DNA of 10,877 nucleotides from DATJUF01 sp035524095 (GTDB taxonomy: Bacteria > Desulfobacterota > Binatia > Binatales > Binataceae). The notes beneath the pieces were generated by a model. That model saw only the letters and a program-made list of their open reading frames with translations. It was not told where the DNA came from and ran no database searches. The stretch is taken from positions 1-10,877 of the forward strand of contig DATKPK010000113.1 in assembly GCA_035524095.1 (NCBI GenBank), in the 5' to 3' direction. Positions 1-6,798 of the stretch are shown here, piece after piece. The position numbers and the translations under genes are program-made. Each line of letters opens with the position of its first letter. Positions within the stretch are counted from its first letter, which is position 1.

Positions 1-61
1 GAAAACCCGCCACGGGCCAAATATTGGAGCCTCTCAATTGAGTCTGTTGAGTGCACAAACT

Positions 62-76
62 GCCGGCCAGGCCGGC
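62..76 (-). terminator. GC-rich hairpin, possible terminator of the pseudouridine synthase gene
   Basis: The sequence GCCGGC, three bases, GCCGGC forms a 6-bp perfect GC stem with a 3-base loop. Read on the minus strand it lies about 80 bases past the stop codon of the pseudouridine synthase and is followed by AGTTTG, which is only a weak T-tract. It could act as an intrinsic terminator, but the missing T-run makes this tentative. Bases 1-154 otherwise hold no gene I can support. There is a 10-bp palindrome CTCAATTGAG at 33-42 and a small CCAA/TTGG palindrome at 17-27, both of unknown meaning. Confidence 0.3.
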
Positions 77-154
77 TTAAACCGGATCACGCAGGCCGCT
101 TTCTCTACTTCCGGTCGGTCCGAATTTCCGGGACAGGTCAGACTATTCGTGCCG

Positions 155-919
155 TTACGCGAAGTAAGCGGGAAGGAGTTGAGGCAGGTGGGTGGCCGAG
201 ATTTCGGTGGCGGTCGCGGGAGCGAGCTTGCCGAGTTCGAACGGTCCGTAGCCGATGCGAATCAGGCGCGTGACCTGCAAGCCCAGGTGTTCGAGGATTA
301 TCTTGATTTCCCGATTTTTGCCCTCATGCAGAGTCATCGTCAGCCAGCAATTGCCGCCCTGTCGACGCTCAAGTGTGGCCTGAATCGGGCGGTAGCGGAT
401 GCCATCGATCGTAAGGCCGCGCGCAAGCTTTGCAACCGCCGTTTCGCCAGGATGGCCGTGCGCACGAACGCGGTAAGTGCGCGAAAGGCCCTGCGCCGGA
501 TGCTCAAGGAAGCGCGCAAGCTCGCCATCGTTGGTTAGTAACAACAACCCTTCGGTATTGATATCGAGGCGGCCAACCGAGATCACGCGGGGTAGGTCCT
601 TAGGTAAATTGCCAAAGACGGTCGGACGTCCTTCAGGATCGTAAGCCGTGGTCACAAGTCCAGAGGGCTTGTGATAGAGCCACAGCCGCGACCTTTCAGC
701 TGCCGCGATGACCTTGCCGTCAACCATCAAGGTGTCGCCAGCATCCGCGAGTGTCGAAGGGTGCATAACCACCGAGCCGTTGAGCATCACGCGACCGGCA
801 GCGATCAGCCGTTCGGACTCGCGCCGCGAAGCAACTCCCGCCCGCGCGAGAAATTTCGCGATTCTTTCTTTGCGTGGCCGCTGTTCGGCTTTCGAACGGG
901 TCGCTCGATCTATCGCCAT
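155..919 (-). CDS. rluB: 23S rRNA pseudouridine synthase, RluB/RsuA family
   Basis: This 254-residue protein converts a specific uridine of ribosomal RNA to pseudouridine during ribosome assembly in the cytoplasm. An N-terminal S4 RNA-binding domain spans about residues 18-65 (RIAKFLARAGVASRRE, then GRVMLNG). The catalytic domain follows from about residue 79, with the family signature GRLDINTEGLLLLTND; Asp119 in it is the expected catalytic aspartate. The second conserved block EGKNREI, then RLIRIGYGPF, lies at 199-227. Length and domain order are normal for RluB/RsuA. The wording LWLYHKP, GRPTVF, LPRVISVGRLD resembles alphaproteobacterial RluB. By family knowledge RluB modifies U2605 of 23S rRNA (E. 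coli numbering); the exact target here is inferred. The ATG at 919 has no strong Shine-Dalgarno sequence, but S4 begins soon after it, so the start is plausible. It is transcribed away from the LLM oxidoreductase gene across a long gap. Confidence 0.93.
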   Translation of the reverse strand: MAIDRATRSKAEQRPRKERIAKFLARAGVASRRESERLIAAGRVMLNGSVVMHPSTLADAGDTLMVDGKVIAAAERSRLWLYHKPSGLVTTAYDPEGRPTVFGNLPKDLPRVISVGRLDINTEGLLLLTNDGELARFLEHPAQGLSRTYRVRAHGHPGETAVAKLARGLTIDGIRYRPIQATLERRQGGNCWLTMTLHEGKNREIKIILEHLGLQVTRLIRIGYGPFELGKLAPATATEISATHLPQLLPAYFA

Positions 920-1380
920 GGCAGAGCGGCTTCGTGAAGCCCGCCGCCATAGTCTATGGTCTTTGAGGACGGGTCAAATCGAGGATTCAGCAACTATCTC
1001 AAGGCGCTCGTCGAATTACAAAGGCGGCTCCCGTTGATTTCTACGGCTAAGGCGCCGCTTCTTCCGCCTGGGCACGGGTTGGTCTGTTGGCGATCCTCAC
1101 AATAGACTTCATCGGCATTTGATCTGAGGCCAGTAGACAGTGCTTCAAACGGATAACCGATCAAGTGAAGTTTGGCGAAAGCTCTGGAGCCGGGACCCTC
1201 TGACTAATCGGATTACCTTCAGTCGCGCTCTGCGAGAGTGAATCGGCTGGCTGCTCAAAGGATTGCCCTGATGATCGCGATTCATAAAATGTTTGACTTC
1301 ACTTGGTTTGCCGCCAATTGCGCAAGTGAATCCGCTGCCCAATGCGCATGTCGCGCCTGCCACAGGCCGAATATAAATAC

Positions 1381-1524
1381 CTAATCGCTCTCGGCCCACG
1401 GTCCCCATCCACCGTCACCGCCATAGCCGGTGTTGTTAACTGTAGCCAGATCGGCAGGGTAGCCGTTGCTATCGCTTTGCCAAGTACCGCCGACGACGAT
1501 CAGATACTCAAAATGGCCAGCTCG
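1381..1524 (-). pseudogene. Possible remnant of an unidentified coding sequence
   Basis: A stop-to-stop frame of 47 codons on the minus strand reads like part of a real protein: it contains FEYLIVVGGTWQSDSNGYP and ends NNTGYGGDGGWGPWAESD before a TAG. The composition, rich in Trp, Gly, Asn and Tyr with spaced hydrophobic residues, is unusual for random sequence. There is no ATG, GTG or TTG in position to start it and an in-frame TGA lies directly upstream (1525-1527). The same frame beyond that stop (LSFADARN) also looks somewhat coding-like. I do not recognise the family. It may be the decayed tail of a lost gene, or chance. Confidence 0.2.
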
Positions 1525-1537
1525 TCAATGGAAGGAA

Positions 1538-1567
1538 TTGCGCGCATCGGCAAAACTCAAATATATA
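1538..1567 (+). promoter_or_regulatory. Candidate sigma70-type promoter for the LLM oxidoreductase
   Basis: TTGCGC at 1538-1543 and TATATA at 1562-1567 are separated by 18 bases, giving a start point near 1574 and a leader of about 35 bases before the ATG at 1611. The -10 element is AT-rich in a GC-rich setting and the distance to the gene fits. The -35 is only partly consensus, so this is a by-eye candidate. Confidence 0.35.
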
Positions 1568-1610
1568 ACCTTCCAGGAAGCTGCGGCCCGAACGGCATTG
1601 GAGAGTCGCC

Positions 1611-2465
1611 ATGAAATACGGTTTATCGTTCTTCCCCACGGACTTCACAATTCGCTTCGACGATCTGGCGCGTGCCGCAGAAGCGCACGGCTTCGAGTCC
1701 TTGCTAGTCGCCGAACATACACACATTCCTACATCACGGATCACGGTCCCGGCGACGGGAATGCGCGAACTGCCGCCCCAGTACTCACATACGCTTGACC
1801 CGTTCGTGGCGCTGGCAATGGCGGCGGCGGTGACTAAAACGATCAAGCTAGGCACCGGCGTGTGCCTCGTCATCGAGCGCGATCCGATCATCACTGCGAA
1901 AGAGGTAGCCAGCCTCGACCTGCTATCAGACGGGCGCTTTATTTTCGGAGTGGGTGCGGGCTGGAATGTAGAAGAGATGGCGAACCACGGTACAGAGTTC
2001 AAAAGCCGCCGCCGGCTGATGCGCGAGCGGATCGAAGCGATGAAGGCGATTTGGACGGAGGACGAGCCGTCATACCACAGCCGTTTCGTGAATTTCGATC
2101 CGATCTGGTGCTATCCCAAACCGGTGCAGAAGCCCTATCCGCCAATCATTATGGGCGGGCAAGCGCCGGCCGCAATGCGAGCCGCGATCGCATACAGTGA
2201 CGGCTGGATGCCAACCGTTCGTGGCGAGGCGTTTTTCGCCAAACTAAGCGAATTCCGCGAATTGCTTGCCCAATCCGGACGCGACCCGAAGACTATATCG
2301 ATCGGCGCGTATTATGAGCCGAGTGGCAATCTAGATCAGGATCGGCAGGCGCTGGCCAAGTTTGCCAATGCGGGCGTCGATCGCGTCTCGAGTTGGGTTC
2401 CACCCGAGAAAAAGGAGATAGCATTGGCGAAAGTTGAACAATGGTCGAAGCTTATCGAGCGGTAG
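1611..2465 (+). CDS. LLM-class flavin-dependent (F420-type) oxidoreductase
   Basis: This 284-residue protein belongs to the luciferase-like monooxygenase superfamily, TIM-barrel enzymes that use coenzyme F420 or FMN to oxidise or reduce small organic substrates. It resembles the TIGR03619-type F420-dependent branch. Visible marks are the N-terminal strand MKYGLSFFPTD, AEAHGFESLLVAEH (23-36) where LLM proteins usually carry GF.S.W..DH, the LGTGV strand (80-84), the strongly conserved DLLSDGRFIFGVGAGW (103-118), and YPPIIMGG (176-183) near the cofactor phosphate site. Length is normal for the subfamily. The start is supported by GGAGAG at 1600-1605, five bases before the ATG. The gene is monocistronic here and convergent with the P450. 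Whether F420 or FMN is the cofactor cannot be settled from sequence alone, and the substrate is unknown; the nearby P450 and amidase suggest metabolism of xenobiotics or secondary metabolites. Confidence 0.88.
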   Translation: MKYGLSFFPTDFTIRFDDLARAAEAHGFESLLVAEHTHIPTSRITVPATGMRELPPQYSHTLDPFVALAMAAAVTKTIKLGTGVCLVIERDPIITAKEVASLDLLSDGRFIFGVGAGWNVEEMANHGTEFKSRRRLMRERIEAMKAIWTEDEPSYHSRFVNFDPIWCYPKPVQKPYPPIIMGGQAPAAMRAAIAYSDGWMPTVRGEAFFAKLSEFRELLAQSGRDPKTISIGAYYEPSGNLDQDRQALAKFANAGVDRVSSWVPPEKKEIALAKVEQWSKLIER

Positions 2466-2518
2466 AAGTGTGGATGCTGGAAGATACCGCCAACCAAATC
2501 ATAAGGTCCAGACTGACT
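2466..2518. other. Short convergent gap
   Basis: These 53 bases separate the stop codons of the LLM oxidoreductase (plus) and the P450 (minus). I see no stable hairpin with a T-run, so termination here is not explained by an obvious intrinsic terminator. Confidence 0.5.
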
Positions 2519-3715
2519 TTAACGCACCGCGAGTGGCAATTTGCTCAAGCCTCGGAGCGCCATCGAACCCCGATATTCAAGCTTAGCGTCGGGATTGACT
2601 AATCGCAGCACCGGGAATCTTGCGAGCATTGACTCAATCGCGATTGCGCCTTCAAGGCGCGCTAATGGCGCCCCCAGGCAAAAATGGATTCCATCGCCAA
2701 ACGAAACGTGTTCGTTGGGATCGCGGCCAACCTCGAACGCATCCGGATGTGGAAATTGCGCGGGGTCGCGATTGGCGGCAGCGAGGAGGATAAAGGCAAG
2801 GCTGCCGACGGCAAGCTCGGTGCCTCCGACGTTGACCGCTTGGGTTGGGACCCGCACGGTCATCTGAACGGGCGGATCGTAGCGGAGCATCTCTTCAATA
2901 GCTGTCGGAACCAAGCTGTGATTTTCGCGGAGCCGCTGTTGTTGATCGGGGAAGCGGCAGAGCGCCAACAGACCGTTGCCGATGAGATTTGTAGTCGTCT
3001 CGTTCCCGGCCAGTAGCAATAGAACGACGAAGGCCAGTAATTCGTCTTCGCTAAGAGCGTCAGACTCGTCGCGCGCGGTGACAAGCGCAGTAATCAGATC
3101 GTTGGCTGGATTAGCGCGGCGTTGCTTGATCGCGTCGGCCAGATAGCTACGCAAGGCATCCTTAGCCGCGAGACCAGCGGCAGAAGGCCCAGTCGACATG
3201 TCCTGGCCGAAAGACGTGACGAGATCATTGGACCATTGCTTGAATTGTGCGTGATCGGCGGCGGATACCCCGAGAAGTTCGGCGATCACTATCACCGGCA
3301 GCGGGTTGGCAAGACTCGCCATCGCGTCGAATTCCGCCGAATCCGCTGCACTAGTCAGTAATTCGGAAGTGATCTCGCGGATGCGCGGCTCGAGGTCGCG
3401 GACCCGTTTAGGAGTGAAGGCCTTGCTAACCAACCGGCGAAGACGCGTATGAACCGGAGGATCGGCGGTCAGTATAGTAGGCGCGCCGTCGAATACGTTG
3501 ACCCTTTCGCGCATCACGATTTCCGGCCGACGCACCGTGAAGTGCTCGTGGTCGTGGAGCACCTTGACGACGTCCGCGTGACGGGCGACCAGTGTAGTGG
3601 GCATCAGCAGATTGAGCTGCCGAGGCGGTCCATCGAGGAGTTTAGGAAAATGCGGATATGGATTCGGACGAAAATCCGGATCGAATGGGTTGAAATAGAA
3701 CTCTGGTTCTGGCAT
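2519..3715 (-). CDS. Cytochrome P450
   Basis: A complete 398-residue soluble bacterial P450, a haem-thiolate monooxygenase that inserts one oxygen atom from O2 into an organic substrate with electrons from a ferredoxin partner. All core motifs are present: the C-helix HTRLRRLVSKAFTP (89-102), the I-helix oxygen-activation motif AGNETT (236-241), the K-helix ExxR at Glu275-Arg278 followed by PPV, and the haem-binding loop FGDGIHFCLG (339-348) with Cys346 as the expected axial ligand. There is no signal peptide or membrane anchor. AGGAG (3725-3721) lies five bases before the ATG and fixes the start. No ferredoxin or ferredoxin reductase gene is in the window, so redox partners must come from elsewhere. 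The gene has its own leader, 148 bases downstream of the membrane protein gene. The same leader and first 50 or so codons recur in decayed form at 6445-6692, so a paralog once stood there. Substrate unknown. Confidence 0.96.
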   Translation of the reverse strand: MPEPEFYFNPFDPDFRPNPYPHFPKLLDGPPRQLNLLMPTTLVARHADVVKVLHDHEHFTVRRPEIVMRERVNVFDGAPTILTADPPVHTRLRRLVSKAFTPKRVRDLEPRIREITSELLTSAADSAEFDAMASLANPLPVIVIAELLGVSAADHAQFKQWSNDLVTSFGQDMSTGPSAAGLAAKDALRSYLADAIKQRRANPANDLITALVTARDESDALSEDELLAFVVLLLLAGNETTTNLIGNGLLALCRFPDQQQRLRENHSLVPTAIEEMLRYDPPVQMTVRVPTQAVNVGGTELAVGSLAFILLAAANRDPAQFPHPDAFEVGRDPNEHVSFGDGIHFCLGAPLARLEGAIAIESMLARFPVLRLVNPDAKLEYRGSMALRGLSKLPLAVR

Positions 3716-3776
3716 CGGCGCTCCTGTTCTAATCGAGTTTTACACGCGTCAGCGCGAGGATTCGAGGGGCTCCCGG
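3563..3776 (-). repeat. P450 leader and 5' coding segment, intact copy of an ancient duplication
   Basis: This segment covers the first 51 codons of the P450 plus about 60 bases of leader, and has a diverged second copy at 6490-6692. The leader aligns without gaps from 3713-3776 to 6629-6692 with 44 of 64 bases identical by hand count. The coding block 3563-3619 aligns without gaps to 6490-6546 with 41 of 57 identical, including a shared 13-mer GCATCAGCAGATT (3601-3613 and 6528-6540). Several differences in the coding block are silent. Confidence 0.8.
3743..3769 (-). promoter_or_regulatory. Conserved leader element upstream of the P450, possible regulatory site
   Basis: On the minus strand this reads TCGAATCC, two variable bases, then GCGCTGACGC, about 30-55 bases before the P450 start. 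It is the best-conserved part of the leader shared with the relic copy (6662-6682). Conservation above the surrounding level suggests a promoter or operator role, but no regulator gene is nearby and the function is inferred. The core GCGTCAGCGC (plus-strand reading) also occurs at 6442-6451. Confidence 0.3.
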
Positions 3777-3863
3777 TTTGTCGCTACCGACGCCGACGCC
3801 CGCACGGACCACAGGATGGCCGCGCAAACATTCCATGAGCGTGCTTCCACCTGTATCGCAGGC

Positions 3864-6344
3864 CTAGACACCGGGGCCCACCTTGGCATTTGAAATAGCG
3901 CCCTGCTGATAGTTCGGGCTGAGCGCAGTGGTGCCCTCGGACGACAGGACTCCACCCGCAGTGAGGGGTGAATGCCCTCTTTTCCTTGCACGATCAACGT
4001 CAGTGTAGCGGCGCCGTAAAATCACGACCACGATTCCCAACAGCGCTCCAATCGCGACGATGTATCTGTATCCATCCGCGCGTCCACCCGCACTATGCTG
4101 GAGCGCGCCAGCGAGGCCGTGGCGGCGGTAGAGGCGGAGATAGCCGCTGGTGAGAATCAAATCGTAGCCGGCCGGCGGATCGGCGAGGGTCGGGGGACGA
4201 GGCGCCTGCTCCAAGATATATGGCGGCCGCGTAGCGAGAGCGGCCGGAAGATCTCCTAACCCACGCACGCGGCTGCCGCCCTCCCACAAGTTGTTTGGAT
4301 CATGCCGATACTCGAGGGGGTCATCATTCACTCCGGTGAGCACAGAGAATTGCACCAGGCTCCAGGAAGAAATGCTGTCTGTGAGGTGAAGAATGTGGGT
4401 GTTCGGCGTTATCCTGCCTGCGGTGATTTCATTATTGAGGACTTTTATCAACGGCCACTCCGCGTCGCCGAAGGTCCATCGACGATCAGCGTGCCCGGAC
4501 CAGTAACCCACGGCCGCGGTTTGGAGATTGAACGCCCAGAGTTCGGTTATCGAATGTTCCAGCGAGTCGTAATCGACCGGATTTTTGGATTGATACCATG
4601 GGTAGATCAGCAACGTCAGCAAGACGAAAAGAGTCGCTTGTTTTGACCATCGCTCGTACGCGATCGCAAAAAGAAATCCGGCCGGCAGCATTAGGAAATA
4701 GGGACACCAGTAATCCCACAGTTTAATTCCGAGGTCGGAAACCATCTCGCTGGTCGAAGGACTGTGGGTAAAGGATGCCATCATCGGGCCTGCATATTCG
4801 TAGACAACCGCAAGTAGCAGCGCCAACGCAGCAACGCCCGCGTACGGCATCGCGTCGACACCTTCGTTGCAAATGATCGCAATCGCTACAACCAGCCCTC
4901 CGAAGCAGAACAACGTCAGCAATGGTAAATTTCCCGCGATTTGAGCGTAGATGGAGTATCGCTCGACAGCATCCCGAAAGAGCACCGCGAAGATGAAGAA
5001 AGCGATCACCGCCAGGTTGAATCGGCCCAACGCTCTATGCGAACGACCCGACCTATCATTGACGTGGTGCAACCGGCTAATTCCCAGAGCGATCAGTACG
5101 AGTCCGGTTAACTGAAAAGCCGGCAGAATCGGATACGTCAGTGGACGTGCCAACCCGATCGCAAATTCTGGAGTCGCGACCATTGCCGCACCAGCTAAGG
5201 TCAGGATCGCAGTCTCGACCCGCTCAAAGTCGCCGTCGACGAACCAGAATAAAATCCCCGACCCAGCGATAATCGTTGCGAAGCCGCCGTCTATCGCATG
5301 CGAAGCCACGGCAGTACCGAGCATCGCTGCGCCGATCGCGATCAGCAATCGACGGCGTTCCCGATTAAAGAAAAACGCGAGTCCCAATCCCACAAGTGCA
5401 AAATCGACCGCAGTCCCACGCATACCTTGAGCACGCCTGAACAGGCAAGTGCTGAACATTAAGAGGGCAGCCATGCCGCCAGCGGTATCGCTATACAAAG
5501 TCTTCCCGAGCCGGTAAGCCGCGAAGAGCAATAAGGCCACCATCGGCATCATCGCCCCGGTCACGGCGAGCGTCGCGAGTTGCAAATGACTCCCGATAGC
5601 CAACATCGCGTAGAAGAGCTCGAGTGCGGGCGTCTGAGCGTACGGACCCCAACACCCGTAGGGATCGTTGTCGAATGGCAGATAGGTGTGAAAGGTCAGA
5701 ATACGCTGCGCTGACGACGGATAGGACAACACATCCATGAACGGCGGCAAAGGAGAGGCAAGTTGCAAAGGGATCATCGAGACTGCCAGTAGTCCCACTG
5801 CAAGCAACGTGAGCATCTGGCCGGTCGTCATCCGGGCAAAACGGACCTTTGGCGGGTGCATCCACAACCACACTGTTCCGAGCACCAGCAGCGACCAAAT
5901 CGTTGGCGTGTTGAACTCTCCGATCGGTCCCAAAAGGTTTCCTAGCAGGTATGCCAGGACCCAAAGCCCGCCGGCGCCGATCAGCAACGCGTCGCTTAGT
6001 TCAAGTTCAGAATCGATTTTCAGCGCACACCCCGCCAACACCGCAGCGCTCCATGCCCAGAAAATCCAGACTCGCACCGCCGCCCATAGCGTTGTATGAA
6101 GCACTTGGTCAGCACCAAGCCAAGCGTCGCGAAAGCTCAGATGGTAAGGGAAATCGCGCAGACGATGGATCGCTAGTACAGTGACAATCGCAAGGCCGAC
6201 CCATACTGCGATCCATCCGCGAAGGTCGCGCCGGTAACTTGATTTCCTAGTCCCTTCTTCAGAGCCAGAAGTAGAGGTGCGTTCGCCGGGACTGTAACTG
6301 CGAATGCTATTCAGATGGCTATCGTCAGATATAGAGCTCCCCAC
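3864..6344 (-). CDS. Large multi-spanning membrane protein, GT-C glycosyltransferase-like layout, function unknown
   Basis: This 826-residue inner-membrane protein has a polar N-terminal tail (1-40) ending in basic residues, then roughly fifteen or more hydrophobic helices between about 43 and 582. A polar domain follows (583-757), probably periplasmic, then one last helix (about 760-777, YIVAIGALLGIVVVIL), a basic stop-transfer RRR and a 45-residue polar tail. The loop at 197-240 carries MDVLSYPSSAQRIL, then FDNDPYGCWGP and TPALELFY. An Asp-containing first large outer loop followed by many helices and a C-terminal soluble domain is typical of GT-C enzymes such as PMT or ArnT, which use polyprenyl-phosphate sugars. 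That assignment rests on layout, not on a recognised signature. The start is GTG with no good ribosome binding site; I see no ATG before about residue 172. Upstream lies the P450 relic and downstream the intact P450, with no other cell-envelope genes. Confidence 0.75.
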   Translation of the reverse strand: MGSSISDDSHLNSIRSYSPGERTSTSGSEEGTRKSSYRRDLRGWIAVWVGLAIVTVLAIHRLRDFPYHLSFRDAWLGADQVLHTTLWAAVRVWIFWAWSAAVLAGCALKIDSELELSDALLIGAGGLWVLAYLLGNLLGPIGEFNTPTIWSLLVLGTVWLWMHPPKVRFARMTTGQMLTLLAVGLLAVSMIPLQLASPLPPFMDVLSYPSSAQRILTFHTYLPFDNDPYGCWGPYAQTPALELFYAMLAIGSHLQLATLAVTGAMMPMVALLLFAAYRLGKTLYSDTAGGMAALLMFSTCLFRRAQGMRGTAVDFALVGLGLAFFFNRERRRLLIAIGAAMLGTAVASHAIDGGFATIIAGSGILFWFVDGDFERVETAILTLAGAAMVATPEFAIGLARPLTYPILPAFQLTGLVLIALGISRLHHVNDRSGRSHRALGRFNLAVIAFFIFAVLFRDAVERYSIYAQIAGNLPLLTLFCFGGLVVAIAIICNEGVDAMPYAGVAALALLLAVVYEYAGPMMASFTHSPSTSEMVSDLGIKLWDYWCPYFLMLPAGFLFAIAYERWSKQATLFVLLTLLIYPWYQSKNPVDYDSLEHSITELWAFNLQTAAVGYWSGHADRRWTFGDAEWPLIKVLNNEITAGRITPNTHILHLTDSISSWSLVQFSVLTGVNDDPLEYRHDPNNLWEGGSRVRGLGDLPAALATRPPYILEQAPRPPTLADPPAGYDLILTSGYLRLYRRHGLAGALQHSAGGRADGYRYIVAIGALLGIVVVILRRRYTDVDRARKRGHSPLTAGGVLSSEGTTALSPNYQQGAISNAKVGPGV

Positions 6345-6350
6345 GAGAAG

Positions 6351-6379
6351 CGTTTACTACTTTGACATACAAGTGACAA
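6351..6379 (-). promoter_or_regulatory. Weak promoter candidate, possibly leaderless, before the membrane protein gene
   Basis: On the minus strand TTGTCA (6379-6374) and TAAACG (6356-6351) are 17 bases apart. The -10 ends only 6 bases before the GTG at 6344, so transcription would begin at or very near the start codon. This would explain the missing Shine-Dalgarno sequence. The -10 matches consensus at only three positions. The surrounding 6345-6480 stretch is clearly more AT-rich than its neighbours, as promoter regions often are. Confidence 0.25.
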
Positions 6380-6444
6380 TGTGTTTCCTCATACCGACAA
6401 CGACTTTTGTATCGACAAGTTCACTAAATAAACAGATCGAAGCG

Positions 6445-6631
6445 TCAGCGCTTAGCTTCCGTGACATAATTTAATATCGGCGATGCTTGATTGACCACGA
6501 CCTCATGGCGCCCGACTCGTGTGGTCTGCATCAGCAGATTTAGCGCCTGGAGATTAATGCAGAACTGCTGAAATGCGGATGAGGATTCGCAGGAAACCGG
6601 GTCAAAATCGAATTAGAATTCGAACCGAGAT
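6445..6631 (-). pseudogene. Decayed 5' fragment of a second cytochrome P450
   Basis: The minus strand here carries the ghost of a P450 N-terminus related to the intact gene at 2519-3715. Reading down the strand, EF*FDFDP matches EFYFNPFDP (Tyr codon now TAA). FPANPHPHF (6596-6570), in a shifted frame, then matches FRPNPYPHF. Back in the first frame, LNLLMQTTRVGRHEVVV (6543-6493) matches LNLLMPTTLVARHADVV. The following residues up to a TGA at 6445 weakly resemble HEHFTVRR. The position of the start codon holds ATC (6631-6629), while a GAGGA (6642-6638) remains where the Shine-Dalgarno sequence should be. Only about the first 55-60 residues remain; C-helix, I-helix and haem-binding parts are absent. 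It lies 168 bases downstream of the amidase stop on the same strand, so an amidase-P450 pair probably existed. It cannot encode a working P450. Confidence 0.8.
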
Positions 6632-6692
6632 CAGCGATCCTCAATCGATCGATTTCTAACTGCGTCAGCGCTCGGATTCGAGACGCGACCGG
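6490..6692 (-). repeat. P450 leader and 5' coding segment, decayed copy
   Basis: Counterpart of 3563-3776. The leader 6629-6692 keeps the TCGAATCC and GCGCTGACGC blocks, and the coding part has a net loss of about 9 bases relative to the intact gene. Identity is far too low for a recent duplication. From 6693 up to the amidase stop I see no further match to the other copy. Confidence 0.75.
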
Positions 6693-6798
6693 GCATGTTC
6701 CTCTTAATGAAGATGATGCGGACAGGCGCGGCGGTCCTTCGGTTAAGATGGTTGGGCGCGCCCAGACGGACGCGCCGGGCTGACACCCTCTTGCCGCT
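6693..6798. other. Spacer between amidase and P450 relic, with a small hairpin
   Basis: No gene is seen. GGCGCG (6755-6760) and CGCGCC (6771-6776) can pair across a 10-base loop. Read on the minus strand this would follow the amidase stop by about 22 bases, but no T-run follows, so intrinsic termination is doubtful. Confidence 0.35.

Larger units (their letters stand above)
920..1610. other. Long intergenic gap with no confirmed gene
   Basis: This 691-base divergent gap lies between the pseudouridine synthase and the LLM oxidoreductase. Open frames of 87-110 codons occur on both strands but none resembles a known family or has a good ribosome binding site. It contains an 8-bp perfect inverted repeat TTCACTTG (1298-1305) / CAAGTGAA (1323-1330), with a further CAAGTGAA at 1162-1169. 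It also holds a short protein-like stretch on the minus strand (1381-1524, listed separately) and a promoter candidate close to 1611. No tRNA-like fold was recognised. Confidence 0.6.

Noticed and set aside
38..538. 166-codon open frame on the plus strand
   Set aside because: It lies antisense to the rRNA pseudouridine synthase, whose S4 and catalytic motifs are clear; its translation has no recognisable domain.
1508..2002. 164-codon open frame on the minus strand
   Set aside because: Mostly antisense to the LLM oxidoreductase, Ser/Arg-rich translation, no motif.
6362..6367. Consensus TTGACA on the plus strand
   Set aside because: No usable -10 at 16-18 bases downstream and no plus-strand gene follows; likely chance in an AT-rich stretch.
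6755..6776. Intrinsic terminator after the amidase
   Set aside because: The GGCGCG/CGCGCC stem is only 6 bp and no T-run follows on the minus strand; kept only as a hairpin note.
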